The position numbers and the translations under genes are program-made. From contig NC_061514.1 in the NCBI RefSeq assembly GCF_022539505.1, positions 36,485,769 to 36,549,768 on the forward strand: 64,000 nucleotides of DNA, in the 5' to 3' direction. This document shows, one piece after another, positions 36,224 through 46,370 of this stretch. Within the stretch, counting starts at the first letter, position 1. Each line of letters opens with the position of its first letter. This DNA is from Lolium rigidum (lineage: Eukaryota; Streptophyta; Magnoliopsida; Poales; Poaceae). Below the pieces are notes generated by a model. It was given only the letters and a program-made list of their open reading frames with translations. It had not been told where the DNA came from and ran no database searches.

Positions 36224-36664
36224 GAACATGTTTAACAAATTCCCTATTTTTCTGCCCGTAAATCCGTAAAATGCGAGTAGAGGATCATGTATTCACTTTT
36301 TACCCGTGAAAACTCATCCGCGCTAGCAGAACCCGTATTCGCATCCCGTAAAACAGAATCCTATGGAATATTCTGTTTCCAGCGGCGGCGCGCGGGTGGC
36401 TATGATGGCGGCGCGGGGAAAAACGAGTGGGAATTCTAAAATATCCGTGCGCTCTAGCTGAAATGGGATGAGGGGTTTGCCCTGTATTTCCTCTCCCGCC
36501 CCGCACAAGTAGGGGGGCAGAAGCCACCCCTAGTTGAAACTGTAAAAACCCGACGCGCGGGGTTGTTTTACGTGGTCTGCTAGACGGCCGGGTAGAGCCC
36601 TACCCCATATTTCGGCGGTTATTTTATGGGGTTGGCCCTTTTAGAAGGTCTGTTAGACATGCTC
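36224..36664. mobile_element. Tourist-like (PIF/Harbinger) MITE
   Basis: The 441-bp element has 14-bp inverted ends GAACATGTTTAACA / TGTTAGACATGCTC and a TTA target duplication (36221-36223 and 36665-36667), as expected for PIF/Harbinger. It lies about 150 bp upstream of the gene A start codon and may affect its promoter. It has no coding frame. Confidence 0.88.
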
Positions 36665-36769
36665 TTAGCTTTTGTCGTGCTAGGCCTTTCTTCCGTGCAG
36701 CCACGGGCAATTCTTTTTTTTTCCCGGATTTTCTTTTTAAATTGCTTAGAAAAAGGGTTTGTTTTTGCA

Positions 36770-36975
36770 AGAGTTTTTTTAAGGGAAAGCCAGATGGTGC
36801 TTTATTTATCACCGGAAAACAGTAACATCTTAGATTACAAATGGTAAAATAAACTCTTGGCCAGTATCCCTCCCAGGAAAAAAACGAGATTTCTGAGATC
36901 TAAAAGCAAACTGTGCCAACTCATGTGCCACCTGATTCCTCCCCCGAATAATGTTGAAAGGAAAATTCGGACATT
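36770..36975 (-). pseudogene. 3' fragment of a LINE (RNase H C-terminus)
   Basis: The minus-strand translation around 36870-36965 contains RGRNQVAHELAQFAFRSQK, the VxRxxNxxAHxLA signature at the end of plant LINE RNase H domains. Boundaries and TSD were not found, and the fragment is broken. Confidence 0.55.
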
Positions 36976-37369
36976 TGAATCGCTTTCACAAAATATTCGG
37001 CAAGGATTGGTGAGATTTTCCCTTTCTTTTGGGAATTGAGATTTTGCAAGAACTAGTTTTGCTTCTCTCTTCCTTCACCACATGTGTCGTGTGAAAACGA
37101 CCTCGTAAGGAGGAGTTTGGTGATATCTTCCCTTTCTTTTACGAATTGAGATTTCAGCTTTCAAAATTCTAAACGGTATCTTTTCATCCCGGCTAGGAGC
37201 CATTTCCACCATTCGCAAACCATGTTAAACTACTTAATGCATTATTCACTTGTGGGATCTAGACTGGCGTATGTGTAGTGTGTGTAACTTGTACCTCCCG
37301 TGTGTGTGCATCGACTACTAGTTCTACAATTTAATTTATATGATATTTTGGAGATTATCTTTAGCTCAC

Positions 37370-37706
37370 ATGTTATCCACCCACGCCACGTTATTTATCA
37401 GCGCTAAACATGAAAAGTTACATATCCAAAAAGTTAATTTTTTGTAATATTTTTATGGACTTTTTAGCTCACAATTTATCAACCCCTCTGCTAATTAATT
37501 ATCAATGGTAAATGTAAAAAGTTATCGACCCGAAATGCTAAATTTCATTTAGAATATTTGATGACTTTTTTACCTCACAATTTACCAACCAATCTGCCCA
37601 TTATTTATCAATTATCAATGGTAAATGCAAAAAGTGATGGACCTCGAAGATCAAATTTCATTTAGAATATTTTGGCGACTTTTTTTTAGCTCACAATTTA
37701 TCAACC
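37370..37706 (-). repeat. 107-bp tandem array, inverted, left part
   Basis: Monomers are the reverse complement of those at 13223-15045 (TTTATCAACCCCTCTGCC words about every 107 bp, near 37478 and 37585). The array is cut at 37706 by the Tat/Retand-like insertion and resumes at 44784. Confidence 0.85.
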
Positions 37707-38871
37707 TGTTGACGTCAGAAACCCCCTGGCGGGCAGAGACGGGCAACACAGTAGAGCCGGGAACAACTAGGGCTGCGGCTGGCCCCAGTCCCTCAGAGCG
37801 ACGGCCCGTAAAGCCTCCTGGTCGCACGTCCGATGCTATCGCAAGGGCGTGCCACCTGACCTATACCTGGTCAGGAAGGTGTGGATGATGCCTCGCTTAG
37901 TTTCCTGCATGGCATACACGTAAACATTAAATACGAGCCTCGATCGGCTCTCGGGTTATCCTGTGAATCGGCTCAAAGAGCCGATCCACCCATGATTCGT
38001 ACGAGGTGTCCGAATATATGGTGGTCCTGCTTGATCAAGATAAAGCTAATGAGATCTACGACGATTTAGGGTTTTCACCGCATAATCGGATCATCCTACT
38101 CACGATTGGGCCTCGCGCTCGCGCACGGTGACCGTAAGCCGATCCTAGACAGGGCCTAAAAACCAACACGAGGTTGATCCCGGAACATCCTTTCTAGGGC
38201 TAGCAAACGTCACCCTACACGCCGCTGGATCCTCCAACCCTTTGTAGGGCCTAACTATTGCGGATGTTAAACTAATCCTTGATGAACAAGGAGCAACCGT
38301 AACGGATCAGATCTACTAAACTATGATCAAGCGGGGTGCTGCCCCTACACCTAAGATAGGTGTAAGGGCGGCTAGATGTGCAAGGGTTGCATAACGAAAG
38401 CATGTAATTCGAAGAACAATGCTAACCCTAACACATCTAAGATAACTACGTTGCTCGCCATCAAAAAGGCTTCAGCACGAGCAACGCATGAACAACGTGG
38501 GCAGGCTTGTGCTGCCTAGATCGCAAGATGCGATCTAGGCAGCATGGTGCTTACCGGAGAAACCCTCGAGACGAAGGAGTTGGCGATGCGCCGAGATTTG
38601 TTTGTGTTGAACGTTGGTTGTTGTTTATTCCATAAACCCTAGATACATATTTATAGTCCAAGGGACTTTCTAACGTGGGTGTGCACCTAACCGTGCACGG
38701 GTAAAACTCTAACTCTTAACCGACACGTAATCTAATATTTTACAGATACAAGGGCAAACTAGCCCAAACTTTGCATGTAAGGCCGATTCACGTATTTCTT
38801 CCTTATATGTATTCTTCGAGTCCATCTTGATCGCGGCCCACCTCTGACTCGGTCAAATTCTGGTGATAACA
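37707..38871 (-). repeat. 3' LTR of the Tat/Retand-like element
   Basis: The 1165-bp LTR pairs with 43619-44783. It ends in GGTGATAACA on the plus strand and contains the hairpin ATCGGCTC-AAA-GAGCCGAT near 37967-37985. The two LTRs differ mainly by scattered transitions, so the insertion is fairly recent. Confidence 0.93.
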
Positions 38872-38886
38872 CATGCCCCCCTGGTT
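38872..38886 (-). other. Polypurine tract
   Basis: The minus strand reads AAACCAGGGGGGCATG directly before the 3' LTR, the expected position for plus-strand DNA priming. Confidence 0.7.
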
Positions 38887-39157
38887 TTGGAAATGACATT
38901 TCCAAAATCATTATGCTCTTCTTTCGTCGGGTCATGTCGTGGCGGAAGCGGAACTGCCGCAGAATCTTCCATCATTACGCCTCGCCTCCTGGGCTTCTCT
39001 CGTATGAATTGGCAATTTCGGCATCACGTCCTCGAGAACCGTCATGGCATTAAATCTCCACTACACTCTCTTTATTTATCTGTGCCAAACGGTTCACCAC
39101 TCCATCCCCTTGCTCTGCTCTGTTCACCAAACCAAAAAACCCTCTTACCCTGCAGCC

Positions 39158-39574
39158 ATGTCTTCCTCTTCCTCCTCCGCTTCAGGCCTCTCTCTCCAAT
39201 CGTCGCCGAAGAACAAGGAAAAGGACGATCCCCGCTCCGGGGCGAACCCCATCTCCTCTGACAAGGAGAAGAAAGAAGGAGAAGCGGAGAGGACCAAGGC
39301 CTCCCCCTCCGCCAGGCTTCCGCCGAAGAAGCGCTCCCGCATGTGGGCGGACAGCGAGAACGACGATGACGACGAGGCAGAAGAAGATGAGAAGGAGGAA
39401 GATGATTCCTCCTCCTCCGCTGGGTATCCTCCAACGAAGCGCTTCCGCAGCTGGGCGGACAGCGAGGATGATGATGATGACGAGGAGGAGGAGGAAGCTC
39501 CAGCCGACGGGCCGGGGCAGCAGCGGCGAGGAGCTTCCTGGGAGCAGCGCCGACGACCTCGACGACGGCGATGA
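39158..39574 (+). CDS. Antisense acidic ORF of the Tat/Retand-like element (aORF)
   Basis: The 139-codon frame from ATG 39158 is antisense to gag and lies near the 3' LTR. It has a Ser-rich start, a Lys/Glu-rich middle, and two copies of the unit KR(S/F)R(M/S)WADSE followed by Asp/Glu runs. The basic patch plus acidic tract suggests a nuclear, chromatin- or histone-binding type of protein, but no known domain is recognised. The tail turns Arg-rich at about 39520. In the +1 frame it stays acidic (...DDLDDGDDEDSDD, ending at 39593), so a single-base indel near 39505-39520 has probably changed the C-terminus. An earlier in-frame ATG exists at 39044. Confidence 0.6.
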   Translation: MSSSSSSASGLSLQSSPKNKEKDDPRSGANPISSDKEKKEGEAERTKASPSARLPPKKRSRMWADSENDDDDEAEEDEKEEDDSSSSAGYPPTKRFRSWADSEDDDDDEEEEEAPADGPGQQRRGASWEQRRRPRRRR

Positions 39575-39799
39575 TGAGGACAGCGACGACTAGTAGAGTA
39601 GGACTAGCGGTAGCGGTGCACTAGGCACCGAGATCCCTCTTTTGAGAGCCATCGGCTCTTCTTGTAAAGCCGCTCCTTTGAATTAATGAGAATTGTTCTT
39701 TCAATTTCTCCTTCCATTAATCCAATTTCCATCCTTCCGCTTGCCACACCAAGACCGATAGCAACGAATCGGATTATTATTGTTTTTCTTGACCGTGGT

Positions 39800-41340
39800 A
39801 TTTTGCAGTCCCGCAGCCGATGACTGTTCATCGGCTAATTTGAGAAACCAGTCTCCTTCCTTTTCTTGCAGCACCAGCGCGGTCCAAACCTCGTACAAGA
39901 CGACGGCTTTTCCTTCCCAGTTCCTCCCTGAGAAGATCATGATGCAGTGTCAGCCAATGCAACTCCAATTGGCTCTCAAAAATAGCACCTCCCAAGTTAG
40001 TGGCCCTCCGAGCCTTAGTCAAGGCGAGAAAGGTAGCGAAATAGCCAATCATGTCGCCATTGACCTCACGTCACAATGCAGAGCCAGCCGATTCCAACAA
40101 AATCGGCTCCCCAGAGCAGAGAACCTTTAGGGTGAGGTGCCCCCCGAGCTTCTTCAGTGTACCCCTTGCGCCTCGTTGATTAGATCGGCTCCTTTCCTTC
40201 GGTGGATCTGGGGCAACCCACCCTTGGCCTGATCTACGCATCCACGCTGCTCTCGGCATTGTCCTTGAAGAGAAGATTCGAGCCATTGAACCATTGAACC
40301 ACTCCATTGAGGAGTTCTCCCATCATAGTCTCTCTTCGTGGTCCACTTCCTGCTCCCTTGATCCCCTGACAATTATACCTCTTGAGTCGATGGCCATGCA
40401 TCGGCTTTTATATCCTTAAGTCGATGACTGCTGCATCGGCTGTGCTCAAAATTTTTCGATTTTTTGGATTTTTTACGGCCGACTTATGCATCGGCCCCCA
40501 TACTTCAATACCCACCACCAAAGGATGAGACGCTTCCACTGCATATCCTCGTGTCTTATCCACACAGGTGCCCCCGAGCCGATTCTGTCAAGAGAATTGA
40601 TGGTATCGGCTCGTTGGATTACATGTTGAACCCGAGGCGGAATGAATGGTGAGGATAATTTTGGCCGATTGCTGGAATCGGCCTCCACGTTGCTTGCTCG
40701 GTGAAGGTTTTGTGAGGTCCCTTCATAAATTTTTTGGGGCCGATCACAAGGATCAGCCTCGCCACGTTTGCTCATTGACGTGCTCTTGCTACTCACTCAG
40801 GCCGGTAGATAAAACCAGCCCAATCTCTGACTTTATCATGTTGGTGCGCTTGCTGTCGTCCACCTTGAGTGCATCATATAATCGTGGAGCACTAAGCTTC
40901 GTCGGAAGAACGAGCACCATGTTTGTGCCAGCCGATGTTTCATCATCGGCTTTCCTTTGCTTGGGGCGCCACTCCATTTTCCGTGGACGACCCTCTTCAT
41001 CTAGGGTTCGCTGAACCTTCGCGGCCAGATCAGGCCTTGCCTTCCTTAATGTATGCAAGTATAATCTCTCGGCTTCCTCCAGGCCGCGCAATCGTTGAAT
41101 CCTGCGTTTCTGGGAACGGCTGAGTCCGTCAGGGCACCACCTTGGCCAGTGGTACCTGTCTTCTTCTTCTCCCTCGTCTTCTGAATCTTCGAGATCTTTC
41201 AACCGAGGGGACTCAGCTTGTTTGCTTTGTGGCGGGAGAGGCCCTAGGCGCTTGAATACGGACACGTTGGCTGCCTCCTTTTTCTTCTGGTTGCATTCTG
41301 GGCAATTGCCGATTGTGGGCAATCGGCTCATTCCTGAATC
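39800..41340. repeat. Family of GCCGAT...ATCGGC palindromes in the element
   Basis: Short inverted repeats built on one core recur: 39815-39836 (perfect AGCCGATGA/TCATCGGCT), 40085-40107, 40576-40612 (GAGCCGAT/ATCGGCTC), 40663-40683 (GGCCGATT/AATCGGCC), about 40740-40763, 40930-40951 and 41309-41328. The LTRs carry the same core. Loops vary from 4 to about 20 bases, so these are not simple tandem copies. Confidence 0.8.
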
Positions 41341-41583
41341 CCAGCAGTGTCTGAAGAAGGGACAGTCCCAGTGCCTATCCTCGTCGACTCGCTCCCCCAA
41401 CTTGTCCTTGGCACGGCGCTCGTGCTCCTCCTCATCACGATCATGCCGACGACGTCTCCTGTCGTCCCTAGCCAGACGATCTTCTTCATCATCGCCGTTG
41501 TATCGCCGGCGTTGGTCATACTGACTCACGTACTTGTTGAGGAGGTGATCAGAGAGAGGTCGTTGATACCTTATGTTTTTCAC
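40789..41583 (-). CDS. C-terminal gag region of the Tat/Retand-like element
   Basis: This 264-codon frame follows the gag frame of 41549-42481. It is very rich in Arg/Asp/Glu (RRRRHDRDEEEHERRAKDKL). It contains a CPFFRHCWDSGMSRL...CPECN cysteine/histidine pattern that could bind zinc and nucleic acid, and a conserved NVSVFKRLGPLPPQ segment. In related grass elements this stretch is the end of a long Gag. It overlaps the preceding frame by 35 bp in another frame, so a frameshift separates them here. Confidence 0.6.
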   Translation of the reverse strand: MKNIRYQRPLSDHLLNKYVSQYDQRRRYNGDDEEDRLARDDRRRRRHDRDEEEHERRAKDKLGERVDEDRHWDCPFFRHCWDSGMSRLPTIGNCPECNQKKKEAANVSVFKRLGPLPPQSKQAESPRLKDLEDSEDEGEEEDRYHWPRWCPDGLSRSQKRRIQRLRGLEEAERLYLHTLRKARPDLAAKVQRTLDEEGRPRKMEWRPKQRKADDETSAGTNMVLVLPTKLSAPRLYDALKVDDSKRTNMIKSEIGLVLSTGLSE

Positions 41584-42481
41584 CTCTCCCTGCGTGACGT
41601 AGCGCTTGCCGTCTTGGCGGAGCCGATCGCGTGGAGCGGCTTCCTCCGTATCTTTGCTTTGTGAGAGCAGCTGCCCTCATCTCCGTCCTTACCGAGTGGT
41701 GTCCAGGTCCTACCATGTTGATATTGCACGAGAAATCCGGCTGGCACCCTCCATGGTAAGTATACTCCACCATGTTTACGGTGGGGAAGGGGTGTGTGTC
41801 GACCTTCATGGCGTCTTGGTTGAAAATTAACCGTCCATTTTCTATCGCCATTTGGATCTGCTGCCGCCACACCCTGCAGTCGTTGGTGGTGTGGGTGAAC
41901 GTGTTATGCCACTTGCAGTATGGCTTTCCGTTCAGCTCTTGCACCGTGGGGATCTTGTGGCCTTCGGGTACCTTTATATGCTTCTCCGTGAGTAAGAGAT
42001 CAAAAATCTGCTCCATCTTGGTCACATCGAAGTCGAACCCTTTTGGAGGGCCTTGTGGCTTCACCCATTTGCAGGTCACGGGGCCTGTCGCTCGAGTCCA
42101 TTCAGCCACTGCTACCTCTCGATCTCCCGCAGCACCTTCATCCTCGTCCGCCTCAACCAGGGTCACCGCACGCTTGAATTTGTCCTGGTAAACATCTGGG
42201 TGGCGCTGCTCATATGCTGACAGCTTCTGCACCATGTGCGCTAATGAAGGGTAGTCTGCTTGGGAGGCCACGTCCTTAATCGATGATGAGAGACCCACCA
42301 CCGCCAACTCGACTGCTTCTTTTTCACTTACATGAGCCGAAAAACATCGGTTCCTAATGGTCCTGAAGCGCCGGACGTATTCGACACTTGTCTCCCCACG
42401 CTTACGTCGTACTTGCGCTAGATCGGCAATACCAACATCGGAAGCCTCCGAGTGATACTGCTCATGGAACTGCTCTTCCAA
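41549..42481 (-). pseudogene. Gag, middle part, of the Tat/Retand-like element
   Basis: The frame holds the second half of Retrotrans_gag (QVRRKRGETSVEYVRRFRTI, HVSEKEAVELAVVGL, DYPSLAHMVQKLSAYEQRHP) and a knuckle-like YCKWHNTFTHTTNDC motif typical of Tat/Retand Gag in place of CCHC. It continues from the frame at 42462-43240 after a one-base shift near 42470. Confidence 0.8.
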
Positions 42482-43560
42482 GCTGCTTCCAAGTCCGGAT
42501 GGAGTTCGGTGGCAGCGATGTGTACCACCCGAAAGCCGATCCTGTGAGGGACTGTGCGAAGAACCTCACGCGCAACTCGTCTGATGCTGAGATCGTGCCC
42601 AGCTGTGCCAAATATCGGCTCACATGCTCGATGGGGCTGGAACCATCTGATCCACTAAACTTTGTGAAGTCCGGGAGCCGATATTTGGGTGGTAGCGGGA
42701 TCAGTTCGTAGTCGTTGGGGTACGGCTTGGTGTAGCCGAACGTCTTCCTTTTCGGCATCATGCCGAACCGATCTTTCGAGATTGCACAAATCTGATCCGT
42801 CGTAATGGCTGAAGGTGTCGAACCACGAAGATTCGCCGGGGTGGCATACTTAACCAGCCATGCTTGCTTTTCGGTTCTAAGCCAAGCTGCAGGAGCTGGG
42901 CTGCGGAGGTTTGTCGGAGTGGCGTACTTAGCTAGCCACGTTTGTTTCTCAGGATCGGCTCCTGACGTTCCTCCAGCCGTTCCAGAGGCCCCTGATGTCG
43001 CAGCCTGGTTCGAGAGTGCCCAGGTGTTGCAGTCCGGTACGTATGCGCACGCGTATCCGTGCGGGATCTCCTTGGGTGCCGCAGGTAGGAATTGGTAGTC
43101 ACTAGGATCACCACCAATCTTGTAGACGACGTATGCCGATGAGTTCGGCAGTTCCGGTGCTGCCCATGCGAGCGGCTGGGGCTGGAGTGGCATCTCTCCT
43201 TTGAAAGTCCCCAGAGCTGGTCCCGATGGAGAATACCGGTGGCTCATGATTTCCTGGACGACGCGCGAGCGACACGCTCCAAAGTGTTCACCGAGGCTCT
43301 CGAGTGGCGGTGCAGCGAATGAGCCACCATATAGTTGATCTCCTGCCGCAGGCGACCCGGTGCGTTCTTCGACGGGCGGACAGGTCCACTCCGTCGAGCG
43401 CGCCTTCGGGTGTGAAACCCTTCCACCTGACGCCATGGGAGCGGGTTCGGTGGAAAGAGCCGATGAGTTCGGCTTCGAGGGTTGCCTTGATCTCGTCATG
43501 TTTCTTCTTGAGCTCATCAGGTAGATCCTCATACTTGACCGGAGTGCCTTCCGCCATCTC
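42462..43560 (-). pseudogene. Gag, N-terminal part, of the Tat/Retand-like element
   Basis: Translation probably began at the ATG before the AEGTPVKYEDLPDELKKK motif (43554-43556), about 60 bp inside the primer site. The N-terminal piece (43288-43556) shifts frame near 43370 and again near 43250. The region 42462-43240 then reads cleanly, with SSAYVVYKIGGDPSDYQFLP, two imperfect copies of a KQ(T/A)WL(A/V)KYATP(T/A)NLR unit and the gag core PDFTKFSGSDGS / FGWYTSLPPNSIRTW. Gag would assemble the particle. The indels make this copy defective. Confidence 0.8.
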
Positions 43561-43593
43561 GGATGTAGATGGCGATGTTGTGGATGTCGAAGG

Positions 43594-43615
43594 TTGTCCC
43601 ACCGGGCGTGCCGAA
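43594..43615 (-). other. Primer-binding site of the Tat/Retand-like element
   Basis: The minus strand starts with TTTCGGCACGCCCGGTGGGA just inside the 5' LTR. The copy at 9500-9517 reads TGGCACGCCCGGTGGGAC, the usual form for this group. I have not identified the tRNA with certainty. Confidence 0.65.
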
Positions 43616-43618
43616 ATG

Positions 43619-44783
43619 TGTTGACGTCGAAACCCCCGGCGGGCGGAGACGGGAAACACGGTAGAGCCGGGAACAACTAGGGCTGCGGCTGGCCCCGATC
43701 CCTCAAAGCGACGGCCCGCAAAGCCTCCTCGGTCGCACGTCCGATGCTATCGCAAGGGCGTGCCACCTGACCTATACCGGTCGGGAAGGTGTGGATGATG
43801 CCTCGCTTAGTTTCCTGCATGACATACACGTAAACATTAAATACGAGCCTCGATCGGCTCTCAGGTTATCCTGTGAATCGGCTCAAAGAGCCGATCCACC
43901 CATGATTCATACGAGGTGTCCGAATATATGGTGGTCCTGTTTGATCAAGATAAAGCTAATGAGATCTACGACGATTTAGGGTTTTCACCGCATAATCGGA
44001 TCATCCTACTCACGATTGGGCCTCGCGCTCGCGCACGGTGACCGTAAGCCGATCCTAGACAGGGCCTAAAAACCAACACGAGGTTGATCCCCGGAACATC
44101 CTTTCTAGGGCTAGCAAACGTCACCCTACACGCCGCTGGATCCTCCAACCCTTTGTAGGGCCTAACTATTGCGGATGTTAAACTAATCCTTGATGAACAA
44201 GGAGCAACCGTAACGGATCAGATCTACTAAACTATGATCAAGCGGGGTGCCGCCCCTACACCTAAGATAGGTGTAAGGGCGGCTAGATATGCAAGGGTTG
44301 CATAACGAAAGCATGTAATTCGAAGAACAATGCTAACCCTAACACATCTAAGATAACTACGTTGCTCGCCATCAAAAAGGCTTCGAGCACGAGCAACGCA
44401 TGAACAACGTGGGCAGGCTTGTGCTGCCTAGATCGCAAGATGCGATCTAGGCAGCATGGTGCTTACCGGAGAAACCCTCGAGACGAAGGAGTTGGCGATG
44501 CGCCGAGATTTGTTTGTGTTGAACGTTGGTTGTTGTTTATTCCATAAACCCTAGATACATATTTATAGTCCAAGGGACTTTCTAACGTGGGTGTGCACCT
44601 AACCGTGCACGGGTAAAACTCTAACTCTTAACCGACACGTAATCTAATATTTTACAGATACAAGGGCAAACTAGCCCAAACTTTGCATGTAAGGCCGATT
44701 CACGTATTTCTTCCGTATATGTATTCTTCGAGTCCATCTTGATCGCGGCCCACCTCTGACTCGGTCAAATTCTGGTGATAACA
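43619..44783 (-). repeat. 5' LTR of the Tat/Retand-like element
   Basis: The 1165-bp LTR pairs with 37707-38871. On the minus strand it starts TGTTATCACC and ends GACGTCAACA. It is followed on the right by the CAACC target duplication and the 107-bp array. Confidence 0.93.
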
Positions 44784-45760
44784 CAACCCCTTTGCCCATT
44801 ATTTATCAACGGTAAATGTAAAAAATTATCGACCCGAAATGCTAAATTTCACTTAGAACATTTTGATGACTTTTTTAGCTCACAATTTATCAACCCCTCT
44901 GCCCGTCATTTATCAGCGATAAATGCAAAAAGTTATCAATCCGAAAAGCCAGATTTCATTTAGAATATTTTGGTGACTTTTTTAGCTCACAATTTATCAA
45001 CGCATTTGCCCATTATTTATCAATGGCAAATGCAAAAAGTTATTGATCCAAATTGTCAATTTTCATTTAGAATATTTTGTCAATTATTTTAGCTCACAAT
45101 TTACCAACCCTCTATCCGTTATTTATCAACGCTAAATGCAAAATGTTATTGACCCAAAAAGTCAAATTTTATTTAGAATATTTATGTGACCTTTTCAATC
45201 TCACAATTCATCATCCCTTTGCCCATTATTTAAACGGTAAATGTACAAATTTATCGACCTGAAATGCTAAATTTCATTTAGAATATTTTGAAAACTTTTT
45301 AGCTTATGTGAGCTAAAAATAACGGGCATCCCTAAAAAGTTAATTTTAATTAGAATATTTTAGCGATTTTTTAGCTCGCATGTTACTAACGCTCTTCTCG
45401 GGTAAATTTCCCCCACCTGTTATTGAGGTGTTTTTGGTGCAATATTAAATTTATAGCTCACAAGTTATGAATTTTAAATTCTAAAGTGTTGATTAATTTT
45501 TGATAAAGAATGGTTGTTAATTTGAGTTAAAAGTGGTACTCCTAGTTTATTTAAGTTACAAGTGATAGTTTATTTGAGTTGCAAGTGGTTTTTCCCACCC
45601 TTTATTTCTCTTTAATAACCACTGACCCGAAAACGAGAATTATAAAAATTTGTTCAAAATAACATAATTTTTATACAAATTGCCACAAGAAAAAAATAAA
45701 AATAAAAAGTGGAATTGATAAAAGAGAACTGATAAAAAATAGTAAAGTGACTAGGACGTG
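44784..45760 (-). repeat. 107-bp tandem array, inverted, right part plus its AT-rich flank
   Basis: Monomer starts fall at 44784, 44891, 44998, 45105 and 45212 (107-bp steps), reverse complement of 13223-15045. The part 45390-45760 is the inverted counterpart of the AT-rich block at 13223-13620 (for example TTTGAGTTGCAAGTGG at 45571). No genes are present. Confidence 0.85.
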
Positions 45761-46035
45761 ATGCATGCGTGTGTACCTTTCACTCGATAAAAAACCAACT
45801 AAAAAATTCGGCATGCACACAAGGCCAACAAATTGGATGCCTCACGTGGGAAATAAAATAATTAGGCAGCACATGGACATGCAGGAGCCGGCACATCGCG
45901 ATTACCATAGAACGTAAAACGACAAAAATTAAAAGGGAAATAACTTCACGCTAGCGCTCTACGCCGGGGAAGATCGACCGCACACGCGGTCGAGTGCCAG
46001 AGAGGGGTATCCGGCTACATAGTGCTACCATATCA
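45761..46035. other. Unassigned spacer
   Basis: I see no gene. A GC-rich piece near 45960-46012 resembles the tRNA-like fragment near 15415. Homology to the 3' flank of gene A starts at about 46036. Confidence 0.4.
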
Positions 46036-46370
46036 CATGCCGCTCTGGTTTCTTGGCGAAACATGGGCAAGCTCCAACGAAAAAGCATATACCACTAAAA
46101 AGACAGCCACGCCCCCAAAAATCTCAGCAGATGAAACAGAACTTCCAAGTTTTAACTTTCAAAGTTAATAGCAACAATGTACGGTTAAAATCGGACCCAC
46201 ACAAAGGACACTACTCTGAAGACATGTTACCATTAAACAACATACTATAACAACAGCCCTGCCATGAGGCAATCAAACAGTCGGAGGCAAGAAACTAAAG
46301 CAAAGAGCGGAGGTTCTCAAGTTCCTTCACCAGCCGCATCACCGCGTGATTTCGCTACTGAAGTCCAATT

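Larger units (their letters stand above)
37707..44783 (-). mobile_element. Complete non-autonomous Tat/Retand-like LTR retrotransposon
   Basis: The 7077-bp element has 1165-bp LTRs at both ends, TG...CA termini and a perfect 5-bp TSD CAACC (37702-37706 and 44784-44788). It reads on the minus strand: 5' LTR 43619-44783, primer site, gag, a long repeat-rich untranslated part, an antisense ORF, polypurine tract, 3' LTR. No protease, RT, RNase H or integrase motifs are present, so it must be mobilised in trans. The relation is like that of rice Dasheng to RIRE2. Antisense ORFs beside the 3' LTR are a known trait of Retand-clade elements. Confidence 0.93.
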
